Shown piece by piece: positions 54,330 to 63,695 of a stretch of DNA of 64,000 bases. The DNA is from Acheta domesticus (lineage: Eukaryota; Arthropoda; Insecta; Orthoptera; Gryllidae). Position 1 is the first letter of the stretch, and each line of letters opens with the position of its first letter. A program made the position numbers and the translations under genes. Location: assembly GCA_031308135.1 (NCBI GenBank), contig JAHLJT010004567.1, positions 32,678,213 through 32,742,212 of the forward strand, given 5' to 3'. The notes under the pieces are model-generated. The model searched no databases, was not told where the DNA came from, and was given only the letters and a program-made list of their open reading frames with translations.

Positions 54330-54480
54330 ACTGTGATGTCCCGCGCGGAGACTCGCAGAGTATTCGAAAGGAAGCCCTTTAAACAAAGGAGCGCCTTTAA
54401 CTAATAATTAAGGGATAAAAGAAGCGCAGGGGATCCGGGCGCCGTCGTCCAATTAGCCTTCCTCTCAATTGCCTTGAGCG
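54330..54480. promoter_or_regulatory. Candidate developmental-type regulatory element
   Basis: Repeat-free sequence with ACAAAGG (54383-54389, Sox/HMG-type core), CTAATAATTAAGGG (TAATTA 54405-54410), GGATAAAAG, CCAATTAGCC (54449-54458) and TCAATTGCC, interleaved with CpG-containing GC patches. This is the densest mix of homeodomain and HMG-type motifs in the window. Confidence 0.3.
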
Positions 54481-54665
54481 GCCTCTCATTGTGCGGGCAC
54501 GCGAAGCGCGGCGCGGCGCGGCGTCCGATGACGCGGAGCACTGCGGCGGCCCGCCGCCCCCTCCGTCCCTCCAGCCACGCCCTTTTTGCCGACTCGGAGG
54601 ACGGAGCCTCCGTGGCGCTGATGGGGATCCCGCCTCCGACAGCGAGGGAAGGGCGGGGGAGGGGA
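54481..54665. promoter_or_regulatory. CpG island
   Basis: CGCGGCGCGGCGCGGCG run near 54507, then mixed CpG-rich sequence and a GGGAAGGGCGGGGGAGGGG end. It adjoins the element at 54330. Confidence 0.4.
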
Positions 54666-55135
54666 AATGGGTGCGAGGTTAGTGCTGATGATGTGGTCGG
54701 GTGATTGATGGCGGAGACTGTGGATGAACAATGGGTAATTTAGTTGTTAGTAGTAAAGAAGTGTAGTTAGTTCTTCACAGAATGGAATTAATCTTCCTGT
54801 ATTATTATTGTTATTATTATTCCTGTATTATTATTTTTATTATTATTCCTGTGCTATTATTATTATTGTTATTATTATTATTATAGTTATTATTATTATT
54901 ATTATTATTATTAGGGTATCGGCCATTACTGACCACGCTACACGTTCTCTTCCGAGGACCAATCGTATTTCATCCTGCAGAGAGATTAACGTGTATAATT
55001 ATGAGGATCAGCTTTTTGGCTTTAGCCCTAGATAAGACAATGTTTTAACACTTCAATTATCATCAAGCCCTCGAATTATTATGAGGAGTTATTATTATGA
55101 GGTGACATGCTAGGTGAAGGGGACAGTCAAAAACA
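54666..55135. repeat. Spacer with ATT microsatellite
   Basis: 54797-54915 is interrupted (ATT)n with CCTG insertions recurring (TATTATTATTCCTGTATTAT). The remainder is unique AT-rich DNA with another ATTATTATGAGG pair near 55075-55100. Confidence 0.8.
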
Positions 55136-55137
55136 AT

Positions 55138-55193
55138 GCCTACGCAGGACTCGAACCTGCAGCCTGCTCCGCACAGGCGACGGCTGCCGCAAC
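55138..55193 (-). mobile_element. tRNA-like fragment (SINE head)
   Basis: On the minus strand a perfect T-arm GCAGG TTCGAGT CCTGC (rc of 55144-55160) forms a full B box. Just before it, GCCTG TGCGGAG CAGGC looks like an anticodon arm. The D-arm/A box and acceptor stem are missing and only one base separates the two arms, so it is a tRNA-derived fragment, not a functional gene. Confidence 0.5.
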
Positions 55194-55319
55194 AATTATT
55201 ATTATTATCTTTAAATACCATTTGAGATTCAGCAGCAAATCAATTTTTGGAGTCAGTGTTAGTGCTCTACACAGCGAATATCCGAATGAGATCCGAGAGA
55301 GGAAAAGTCTTGAGAGACT
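55194..55319. other. AT-rich spacer
   Basis: Short ATT run at its start; nothing else recognised. Confidence 0.5.
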
Positions 55320-55785
55320 AGGCCGGAGAAGTCTCTGGAACGCGTGGCGGGCCGAGGTGTCGAGCGGCAGACCAGACGAGCGAGCGGTCGGGCGACCGGG
55401 CAGGGGGGACGCGCGGGTAACGTGTGAGTGGAGGGGCGAACGAACGCGTGACGGCAGCCGCGGGCGGCGTCTGCCCGTTCGCACGCCTGCACGCGCTCCC
55501 GCCCCCCCCCCGCACCCAGATTCCCAGAAGTCTATTCGGGGACGGCCCTCCGGCAAGCGGGCGGACGGCGAACGCTCCAACTGTAACGATGTTTTGTGCA
55601 ATTATTATAATCGCGCAGATTGCTGGCCCCGGCGCGAGGACTCGCGCTGGCCAAGGACACTGGAACACTGAACCCGCACGGGCGCGCGCGCGGGAAAAAC
55701 AACAAACACGCGCCCGCCGGACGACGCGCGCTCAAAACACCGGATGAGGCCGGCGGCGGCGGCGCCCGGGATTTCGTTCCATTGA
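55320..55785 (+). promoter_or_regulatory. CpG island upstream of a candidate start exon
   Basis: Mixed CpG-rich sequence, not a simple repeat, about 170 bases before the acceptor at 55956. It would suit a promoter with a non-coding first exon, which is common in insect genes. Long frames on both strands (55114-55671 plus, 55140-55601 minus) are compositional. Confidence 0.35.
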
Positions 55786-55956
55786 ATACAATGACGCGAT
55801 GTTTCTTGCGATGAAGTGGTGCCCGCCTACTCCTTTCATCGTTATGTTTTACACGCGTCCGGAAAGCGTCGTTAGAAACATGTACGTATAGGGACTAATG
55901 GTTTGTGTTTACGTGGTGAAATAATGACCGGGATTGCATTGCTGCTTTCACTTTAG

Positions 55957-56081
55957 ACGAGAAGATGTCTGTACGCGTAACTCTACGAAATAAGGATGTT
56001 AAAAAAGATGAGAAAGGAAAGCAGAAATCAGGATCTGAAAAAAGTGATAAGAACGGTTCGTTAAACTTTCCACTTCATTGA
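55957..56081 (+). CDS. Candidate start-codon exon of an unrecognised gene
   Basis: TTGCTGCTTTCACTTTAG ends at 55956, a good splice acceptor. Eight bases later GAGAAGATGT gives an ATG at 55965. The frame reads MSVRVTLRNKDVKKDEK and continues rich in Lys, Ser, Asp and Glu to TGA at 56079 (38 codons). Lys and Asp codons are mixed (AAA/AAG), as in real coding sequence. Likely the true exon ends earlier at a donor: GT at 56056 (AACG|GTTCGT, weak), 56044 (AAAA|GTGATA) or 55977 (CGC|GTAACT). A charged, disordered N-terminus suits a nuclear or regulatory protein, but I recognise no family. A-rich DNA can mimic this. Confidence 0.3.
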
Positions 56082-56339
56082 GTGTGTACCTAATTGAAAT
56101 CGTGCACCGGATATCCTTTGTATGATAAATATTACTAATTACGTAATTAAATTCAATTTACTTACAGTGACTTAGAATGATGAATTGTTGTTTAATTCAG
56201 GAGTAGCATGAACAATCTTTCATTTACTTTCCCAAAACATTCAGTGAGCCAATTCGTCTTGGGGAGGTCAGTGTCCCAACTGCGCAGTTTGTAAGCTCGA
56301 GAAGGAACCCTTTCAGTTGCCCACTAACCTAATTATCTA
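56082..56339. other. AT-rich spacer
   Basis: Minus-strand GTAAGTAAA near 56160 has no attached frame. Nothing recognised. Confidence 0.55.
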
Positions 56340-56514
56340 TTTGGGAGTGGGTGGCCGGCCAGCCAGCAGCCCTCCGAATTCCCTCGCCCTTGAGCGAGGG
56401 CCGGGCCGGGCCCTTTCCGGCAGTGTCGGCTTTCCTCCGACCTCGACACCCGAGCCGCGCGGCACGGGGAAGCCCTTCACGCGCTGCCAAAGCTGCTGCG
56501 GCGCAGCGACGCCG

Positions 56515-56563
<49 letters not shown>

Positions 56564-56612
56564 TCGCGAGGCGGCGAAGTCGAGAGGGCGAACTGCGCCG
56601 CTTCGCCCTGCA
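56340..56612. promoter_or_regulatory. CpG island with pure GGC run
   Basis: Mixed CpG-rich sequence with a perfect (GGC)n run at about 56517-56561 (some 15 triplets). It encodes poly-Ala, poly-Gly or poly-Arg by frame and strand. Long GGC runs are prone to expansion. Confidence 0.5.
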
Positions 56613-56646
56613 ACCACTGAGTTTTGCGCATCTCACGCTACATATA

Positions 56647-56875
56647 CTGCGATTTTTCTTTCTTGGCGTAAGGGGGGGGTGTCATAAAAATCGAATATCT
56701 CACGGTATTTCGCGTCGTTCTCGGTTGTGCCGCTAGGATGCGCATGATCGCGACTGTATCGAGCAGTGCGGGCGATCATGCGACTCCTAGCTGCACGACC
56801 GAGAACGACGCGAAATACCGTCAGATATTCCATTTTGATGACACACCCCTACGCGCCACGAAAGAAAAACCGAAG
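56647..56875. mobile_element. MITE, palindromic, copy 3
   Basis: Left end CTGCGATTTTTCTTTCTTGG; right end, reverse-complemented, CTTCGGTTTTTCTTTCGTGG. The arms stay complementary for about 105 bp (GTATTTCGCGTCGTTCTCGG on both) around a small centre GCGACTGTATCGAGCAGTGC. TA flanks at 56645-56646 and 56876-56877. It is the best-preserved palindrome of the family, so likely the youngest copy. Confidence 0.9.
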
Positions 56876-56884
56876 TATGGTGTC

Positions 56885-56990
56885 GTAGGTGAAGCTACAT
56901 GCCTGCGTTACTCGGTCACTTGTGCGCGCTTGTCGGCACGGTGCGCTCGTTTGTTTACCTTTCTTTTGTATGTGTAAGCTAAGGTGTAGA
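56885..56990. repeat. Dispersed repeat E, copy 1
   Basis: GCCTGCGTTACTCGGTCACT, TGTGCGCGCTTGTCGGC and TCGTTTGTTTACC match the copy at 58862-58985 at about four in five positions. Its nature is unknown; no tRNA-like head or inverted ends seen. Confidence 0.65.
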
Positions 56991-57574
56991 TATATGTCGG
57001 TTAACATTTCCCTGTTATATGATTTTTAAACATTATCATTCATCATTTACAATCCCTCATGGGTTTTTCGTGTAACTTCTGTCCTCTCTCTCTCCCTCAC
57101 ACACACACGCGCACAAACACCTCTCTCACTTTCTTACTACTCTATTTCGGTCACATATATGGAACTTATCAAAAGAGATTCTCTTAAATAATTGAAGTTA
57201 TCATTTGCATGGAACTTTAAATTCTGGTTACCCTAAATACTGTGTTTTTTTTCTGCTGATTCACGTATAAGGTTGTCTTACTAGTTAAACGTAACAATTC
57301 TCCTTGGCATACCGACTCGTTTTCTGTTTCTTACAAAAACAAAACAAACCATTTATGTAGGCTACTAGATACCTCTTAACTAATTATACTCTTAGAAGGT
57401 AGTTTATATAACTTTTGTAACGATACACTAGTATCTGGTAGTATCTGGCTTTCGCCACTGAGGCTGCGCGACTGTTATTATGGGATTTTAGCGCACAACC
57501 TAGGACATGCGCTGCATCTCCCAGGTACAGAACGCGAGGAGATGTTTGAGATAAAAGGTTGTTTAAAACCCAAA
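56991..57574. other. AT-rich spacer with short CA/CT tract
   Basis: A CT then CA microsatellite lies at 57077-57125. TAGTATCTGGTAGTATCTGG is repeated near 57427-57448. Nothing else recognised. Confidence 0.55.
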
Positions 57575-57829
57575 CGAATATCTCACCCCGAGCAACGGCG
57601 ATCCTGTTTCTTTCAGATTGTATTTTTCGTTACTATTTCCGAATATTTTGATATCTAGCAGATACAAAATGTTGTATCATATTGCGGAACTCCATACCTC
57701 TCGAATATCTCACCTCGAGCAAATTCGAACCTGTTTCTTTCTCATTGTATATATCATTTCTATTTCCGAATATTTGGGTATCTCCCTGGCAGATACAAAA
57801 TGTTAGACCGTATTGCGGAACTCGGTACT
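57575..57829. repeat. Tandem duplication, 127-bp unit, two copies
   Basis: CGAATATCTCACCCCGAGCA at 57575 and CGAATATCTCACCTCGAGCA at 57702 begin two units that also share CCTGTTTCTTTC, TATTTCCGAATATTT, GCAGATACAAAATGTT and ATTGCGGAACTC. Divergence is moderate, so older than the 6204 duplication. Confidence 0.85.
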
Positions 57830-57949
57830 GACTGGTATAGTCTCGAGGCACAAGACCCATTCTTATTAGACAAAACGTTCGATGTCAACTTGATGAAAGA
57901 AAACCCGGAGATAAAGGACTGGCGGTAATGGAGAGGAGCACCTGTGAAA
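57830..57949. other. Short spacer
   Basis: Nothing recognised. Confidence 0.5.
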
Positions 57950-58215
57950 GAGACCCGTGCGGGCGGCGAGGAAGGAAATGGCCGGCGGCGAGCCCCGCAG
58001 GTGCCGGGTCGCAGCTGCGCGGCCCCTGATTCACGCCGCCCCACGGTCACCGCCGCCGCCGGAAGGACGTCCCCACTTCCGGCACGCCGCCGCACGCACG
58101 TGCGTGGCCCAACAACGGGACGGCACGGCCGCGCCCCGGACGAACCGCCGCGGCGCGGCGGTGGGCGGACCGAGAGCGGTCAGTTGAATAGCAGGACAAG
58201 GGGGTCGCTCGACAA
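57950..58215. promoter_or_regulatory. CpG island
   Basis: Mixed CpG-rich sequence with GGACGTCC, GCACGCACGTGCGTGG (palindromic E-box context near 58092) and GCCGCGGCGCGGCGG. Frames are open on both strands. Confidence 0.4.
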
Positions 58216-58679
58216 AGGAGGCAGGATGGTGCAATCAATTATCTCGCCCGGTTTACGACAAAGTCATATAAGCGGACTGTTGTTTTGAAATGTGAAGTGC
58301 CGTATGACATTGTATTTAACCAAAAATGCGAACGACCGTGAACTTCTCCTCAAGGTTTCATACACATGTCTGGAGGCGTCTGATACCCTGTGCGGGACCT
58401 TGAGGTACACCACTTTGTTTCACCGATTCCCACATTCTTCGAAATTGCATAAAAATTAATTTTCAATATCTCTGCTGCACATATATATGCTGCATATCGT
58501 TGACGGATTGGTAAAACGATCAACTTCTACGAATGTAATACATGTCTCTTTAAGAAAAAGCTCCAATTCATTCTGATACTGCTTCTGGGACGAACACTAG
58601 GTAAACAAAGACGTAACCATTCCTTGACTAGTTAATGCGAATCATGCCCTGGAAATTCCGGCTCAGCTGCATGACAGTG
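58216..58679. other. AT-leaning spacer
   Basis: Contains GGACCTTGAGGTACACC (see 23033). Nothing else recognised. Confidence 0.5.
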
Positions 58680-58990
58680 TCCACGCCGTGGCGTTGTACA
58701 CACAAACAAGTGCGTGGCGCACGCGTGCGCAGATTGTGAGCGGCAAGCGCCTCAAGAGATCGGAATGCGATTGGGAGCTGCTCCTCCCAGGGCGTGTGGC
58801 GCTCAAGGCCTGTCGCGAGGTTACGCGCCTCTCCCGTCACCGTCACGTAATGTCATTGGTTAAGATGCATGCCGGCCTTACTCAGTCACTCGTACGCGCT
58901 CCTCGGCGATGCACTCCTTTGTTTACCTCCTGTTTTGTCCTCGCGATCGATTCAGGAGTGACGAGAGATCTTGTGTAAGCCAGCGTGGAG
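58680..58990. repeat. Dispersed repeat E, copy 2, with GC-rich 5' part
   Basis: 58862-58985 matches 56885-56990 (GCCGGCCTTACTCAGTCACTC, GTACGCGCTCCTCGG, CTCCTTTGTTTACC). The preceding 180 bases are GC-rich with an alternating ACGCGTGCGC tract and may belong to the same element. Confidence 0.55.
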
Positions 58991-59220
58991 TAATCTATTT
59001 TGTCATAATGTTTGTTCTACACATTTGTTGTCTTCAAAGGTGTCTCATTTGTACGTCCGTGTCGTTTTTTGTTTATCGCGTGTCGCATGCTTACTTTACG
59101 AAAATAAATTGCATATTTTTATATTGAATGTGTAGGAGTGACACCTCCGCCACCACCACCATCGCTGTCACTCTCATCACAGTTCTACCCTCACCAAATC
59201 ACTGTGTGTATGTATATATT
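58991..59220. other. AT-rich spacer with CCACCA run
   Basis: CCGCCACCACCACC near 59146; nothing else recognised. Confidence 0.55.
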
Positions 59221-59260
<40 letters not shown>

Positions 59261-59325
59261 TCATATTATATGTATATAAATAAATAAATAAATATATGTA
59301 TATATATATATATATGTATAGAAAT
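59221..59325. repeat. TA/TATAAATA microsatellite
   Basis: (TA)n with AAATAAATAAATAAAT and CATATATAT interruptions, directly before a tRNA-like T-arm. Confidence 0.95.
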
Positions 59326-59344
59326 AATTTTGATATCCACCATC

Positions 59345-59590
59345 TAAACCGGGTACGATTCCCGGTCGAGGCATGACTATAGTGTGCGTTTTCCTTGCAA
59401 TAACTCAGTATATGTTGCTGTGCGACGATGAGAAAATTCACTTCTTAGGTTGAGAAGACCGGAATACGGTGTGGGGATGTCTACGTGCTAATCACACCTA
59501 CCCTCTTAACCCATGGCCGCAAGGTAGGGACGTCTGAGCCCGTTCATAGGACGTTGCGCCAAGTACATAGATACCTCATCTAAAATGTGT
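59345..59590 (+). mobile_element. Probable tRNA-derived repeat, fourth head type
   Basis: CCGGG TACGATT CCCGG (59349-59365) is a perfect T-arm and a one-mismatch B box, followed by TCGAGGCATGACTATAG. The body includes GAGAAGACCGGAATACGG, GTGCTAATCACACCTACC and GCAAGGTAGGGACG. The A-box side has been replaced by the TA microsatellite. Only one copy here, so boundaries are estimates. Confidence 0.4.
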
Positions 59591-59809
59591 GTTGTGTCTA
59601 AAATGTGTGTTGACAGAGACCTGTCAAGTCATGGAGACCGTGGGAGAGTGCAGGGTTACGAATTGACAAGTTCCCGTTGCCCTTCTTTGGTTGTTGCACT
59701 CTGGCGTCCGCCTGGGCGGGTGTAGCGCTGCACCATAATTGCCCGTGGCCTGCGGAGGAATGCCTCCGGAGCGCCTGCCTTCCGCGAAGGCGCCCATAAG
59801 CGCCGCGGA
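59591..59809. other. GC-leaning unique segment
   Basis: Mixed sequence running into the GC block at 59810; TCTAAAATGTGTGTTG is repeated at 59579-59608. Nothing else recognised. Confidence 0.45.
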
Positions 59810-59926
59810 ATGAAGCCTGGCTCCGGGTCTAGCTCCGGCGGCCGCGCCGCGCCGCGCCGCGCCGGCCTCCTCGCGACCGTTCGTTTCTCGAAAGAGCGGC
59901 TCCGGGAGACGCCTCGCCCTGTACTG

Positions 59927-59967
<41 letters not shown>

Positions 59968-60410
59968 GCCACCGCCACCGCCACCGCCACCGCCACCGCC
60001 ACCGCCACCGCCACCGCCACCGCCACCGCCACCGCCACCGCCACCGCCACCGCCACCGCCACCGCCACCGCCACCGCCACCGCCACAGCCACCGCCACCC
60101 CCAACCGTCACCGCCGCCGATACCACTATCGCCGCCGCCGCCACCATCACAATCACCATCATCATCACACCACCACAATCACCCCCACCCCACCACCACC
60201 ATCACCCCCACCCCACCACCACCATCACCCCCCACCCCACCACCACCATCACCCCCACCCCACCACCACCATCACCCCACCCCACCACCACTATCACCAC
60301 CACCCCACCACCATCACCACCACCCTATCATCACCATCATCACCACCATCACCCCACCACTCCATCACCATCGCCATCATCACCCCACCACTATTGCCAT
60401 CACCATCACC
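59810..60410. repeat. CCACCG then CCACCA/CATCACC microsatellite
   Basis: After a CpG-rich lead, 59936-60085 is almost pure (CCACCG)n, some 25 units. It then decays into CCACCACCATCACCCCCACCC and CATCACCATCACC arrays to 60410. It encodes a 325-codon poly-Pro/His/Thr frame on + and Trp-Arg, Val-Ala or poly-Gly frames on -, all artefacts. Confidence 0.97.
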
Positions 60411-60790
60411 GCCGCTTGGAAATCGCCGGCGCATGTGGTGGTCGATGTACCGCTGCATTCTCGCGGTGCAGCTCCACGCCTCAACTCATATTATCGTCGT
60501 CTTTGAATCTAGGCTTTCCGCCTAGCGGCTCATCACCCATCACTTGTCGCGCAGAGGGGGCTCTTGGAGTAATGGCTAGCGCATTGCTTTCGACCTCTGC
60601 AGCCCTTCGCCAATCCATGTGGACAGAGCGAGCCCTCGGCTCCCGCTTCTCCCGAGGCTCTTCCGCTTCTCTTCCTCTCATCCTTCCATTTCTCCATTGT
60701 CATTCGCCACAGCGCCATTACTCAAAAACATTATTGTCAAGATCATTCGTGATTCTTAGTAAGGTCTTAAACAAAACAAATAAATAAATA
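60411..60790. other. Mixed spacer, possible decayed repeat
   Basis: GGAGTAATGGCTAGCGCATTG near 60565 resembles a tRNA A-box region but no B box follows at the right distance. CTAGGCTTTCCGCCTAG (60510-60526) is a short perfect hairpin (6-bp arms). Confidence 0.35.
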
Positions 60791-61369
60791 ATCTCTTACA
60801 TCCAACTGTTGATAGCCCGTTCATTATAATGCTCTTCCTTCCAACTTCAAATCAACAATACTTACCACTCACCATAAATAATACTGTATCCACCTCTCAA
60901 TCTAATATATCTTACCAGCTACATTTCTCCGGCTGCTACCTTCTAGACAATATCTCTCCACTGCGTATCACCCCAAAGCGTGAATCCCTGTTCTGTCGGT
61001 TATCAATCATCACCTTCTAGACATCAGTACCACTTAGCTTCCACCGTTTAACCTCCTCCTACCACCTACAAAAACACAACTTAGCTCCTACCACTTGCCT
61101 ACCACTTGCAACCCACCAACAACTCTCAGTCATCAACTACCACCCATCACCCACAGCCCAAGTGCCAGACTCTGTACTCATTCACGGGTCAATATCCCCC
61201 TCCCCGTTAACTTTTCAGGCCACTGTACCTTAAGAGTTGGTCAAGAGTGTCTGATGGCCGAAGCTCTCTTATCGCTCTTCCCATCGTGCTTTCTGAGTCC
61301 CATCCAAGTTTCCGTATTTTTTCGAGTAGTAATGTCCGCCTCACTTTTTCCTTCGTATCTGCGTCCTCC
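60791..61369. other. C-leaning low-structure spacer
   Basis: Sequence rich in CCAC/CAAC trinucleotides (60990-61180), perhaps decayed from the neighbouring microsatellite. Nothing recognised. Confidence 0.45.
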
Positions 61370-62230
61370 AAGCAATAGTCCACCCCGTCCCGTCCCACTT
61401 CGCCCCGACCCACTCCGCCCCGCAGGCCCCGACCCACTCCGCCCCGCCCCGACTCACTCTGACTCTATCCGCCCCGCTCCGCCCCACCTTCACACACTCC
61501 GCCCACTTCTCCCCGCCTTGCTCCACCCGCCCCGCCCCGCTCCGCCCGCCCCGCTTCGCCCGCCCCTCTCCAATCGCCCCGCTCCACTCGCTCCGCTCCA
61601 CCCGCCCTAACCGGCTCCGACCCACCCCGTTCCGACCCACTCAGCCCCACCCCACCCCGCCCCGATCCACTCCTCCCCGCCACGACCCACTCCCCCCCGA
61701 CCCTATCCTCACCGCTCTGCCTCGCCTCGACACACTCCGCCCCCTATTCCCCGCCTCGCTCCGTTCCGCTCGCCCTGCTCCACTCCGCTCGCCCCGCTCT
61801 GCCCGCCGCCCCGCTCGTACTGCCCGCCCCGCTCCTCCCGCCCCGCCCCGCCCGCCCCGCCCCGCCCGCCCCGCACCGCCCGCCCCGCACTACCCGTCCC
61901 GCTCCGCCCGCCCCGCTCCGCCCGCCCCGCTCCGCCCGCCCCGCTCCGCCCGCCCCGCTCCGCCCGCCCCGCTCCGCCCGCCCCGCTCCGCCCGCCCCGC
62001 CCCGCCCGCCCCGCACCGCCCGCCCCGCACCGCCCGCCCCGCTCCGCCCGCCCCGCTCCGCCCGCCCCGCTCCGCCCGCCCCGCTCCGCCCGCCCCGCTC
62101 CGCCCGCCCCGCTCCGCCCGCCCCGCTCCGCCCGCCCCGCTCCGCCCGCCCCGCTCCGCCCGCCCCGCCCCGCCTGCCCCGCTCCGCCCGCTCGGCTCCG
62201 CCCCTCCCGCTCTCCGCCCTCTCTCCAACC
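61370..62230. repeat. 14-bp CGCCCGCCCCGCTC minisatellite
   Basis: A degenerate CCGCCCCGACCCACTCCGCC lead (61380-61800) passes into about 25 near-perfect 14-bp units at 61810-62200, broken twice by CACCGCCC/CCCGCCC variants in the same arrangement (61855-61890 and 61995-62035), implying duplication of a larger block. As 14 is not a multiple of three, all three frames read the same 14-residue repeat, and the minus strand stays open for 345 codons. Confidence 0.97.
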
Positions 62231-62350
62231 CACTCTCCACCTGGCTCTCCGCCCCGCTCTGCTCCTCCTCCCTGCGCCCGGCGCAGCACTGCACTCCGGA
62301 GCGATGAGCCATCGCAGAGGCGCGTCCGCCCAGGCGCATTCTCGTCGGGT
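62231..62350. other. GC-rich edge of the minisatellite
   Basis: Mixed GC-rich sequence; nothing recognised. Confidence 0.45.
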
Positions 62351-63695
62351 GGAATGTCCGGTCGTTGGTTGCTGCAGATTCTTGCCCGTAAACCTCTCCA
62401 CCTGTTTGACTCACGGTGCGTTTTTTTCTCTACCTCAGTTTGTAGACTTGCTTTGAGTAATAAATTTAATGAGTCGAGGTATCCTTCCTGTTCGTTGCTT
62501 AGACTTGGTAGACTAAATACTCCTACACAACGACGCTTTCCACTAAAACAATAACTTCGCACACATCTTTTAGTCGTGAAACAATTTTTCTTCCAGAAAT
62601 TGAGCTTCATGTAAACCAAATGTGCCTTTAGGTTGTAATTCAAATGTGACTTTAGGATGGCTGAGCCAGATGTGGCTTTAGGATATAATTTTTTCATCGC
62701 TTTATTAATTTTACAGTTTTTACACTTAATATCCCCCCCAAAAAAATCGTGTAATCTTTGACTTGCAATATTTGTTAACATGTAAAATACAATCTTTTTT
62801 GAAAAAATACAAGTCTATGATTTTATGTGGTTATTGAAAAACTGAAAACGTCAGATTTCCTTTTGCCGTATCTGTATGGGTTTTCCACTGGAAATCGCTT
62901 CTAACGCGCCGCTTCCCCGTTTGATTTAATAGAACGGTAGCGATAATATAGCCAATTGTGAATCATTTGATATTTTGTTTATGAATTCAAACATATCACA
63001 CAAGGAAGGTCAGGATGCAAGGCAAACAATGCGGACGTTATGAAAGTTTAATTGCGTCATTCTGCTGCTGATCGGTTGAGGAAATATGATCGTCATAACG
63101 GAAACAATATAATGCACATGAAACGTATATTCCGAATATGAGAACCGTTTTCAACGGCAATTCGTATTGACAGCCCATGGTGATGCCTCGAAGTGACTTA
63201 ATTATAAGGGTATCAGTTTTAATAATGCGCGCAGTTCAATGATTTCGCGCAATACGAGACATGTATAATATATTCAAACAGAAAGATCTCTGTGTTGAAC
63301 TAATACAAACGGAAATGTGAATCAGTTGCATTAAAAATGTCAACTGGATTTAGTTGCTTTTAGAGCTGCTATAACCCATGAGCAACAACGTTAGTAGTTT
63401 TATAAGATACGGTTTATTATGTTCAAACATCGAACTCGATGTCAAGACAAATCTAAGAAACGCTGTACGTCTTCCTGCAATTGAAGCAATTCGTATTATA
63501 TTGAATTCTTACTCGAAAAGAAATGGTTGTCATAATGAAACAAAGACTAGTAACACTAATATCATTGCGGTGACGAGGACACTATGACGTAAGCACTGTC
63601 ACCAACATTCGATCTGTTACAGCCTTGCAGTATTATCACGAATTATAATTTATTTGAATGTCACAGCAGACTGGTTGGACAACATCGGCTACGAT
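62351..63695. other. AT-rich non-coding stretch
   Basis: AATGTGCCTTTAGG, AATGTGACTTTAGG and GATGTGGCTTTAGG at 62619, 62643 and 62670 form a small diverged tandem repeat (about 25-27 bp). Otherwise nothing recognised; frame 63378-63587 is unsupported. Confidence 0.55.

Noticed and set aside
55138..55193. Functional tRNA gene on the minus strand
   Set aside because: T-arm and an anticodon-like arm pair perfectly, but the variable region is one base and the A box, D-arm and acceptor stem are absent.
60545..60620. tRNA A-box-like GGAGTAATGGCTAGCGC
   Set aside because: No B box at a suitable distance.
59810..60787. 325-codon plus-strand frame with long poly-proline and histidine/threonine runs
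   Set aside because: It is a direct translation of (CCACCG)n and CCACCA arrays. The opposite strand is also open with Trp-Arg and poly-Gly runs, and no flanking domain exists.
61744..62781. 345-codon minus-strand Gly/Arg/Ala-rich frame
   Set aside because: Produced by the 14-bp minisatellite that lacks stops in every frame. The N-terminal 110 residues are from AT-rich DNA with no recognised domain.
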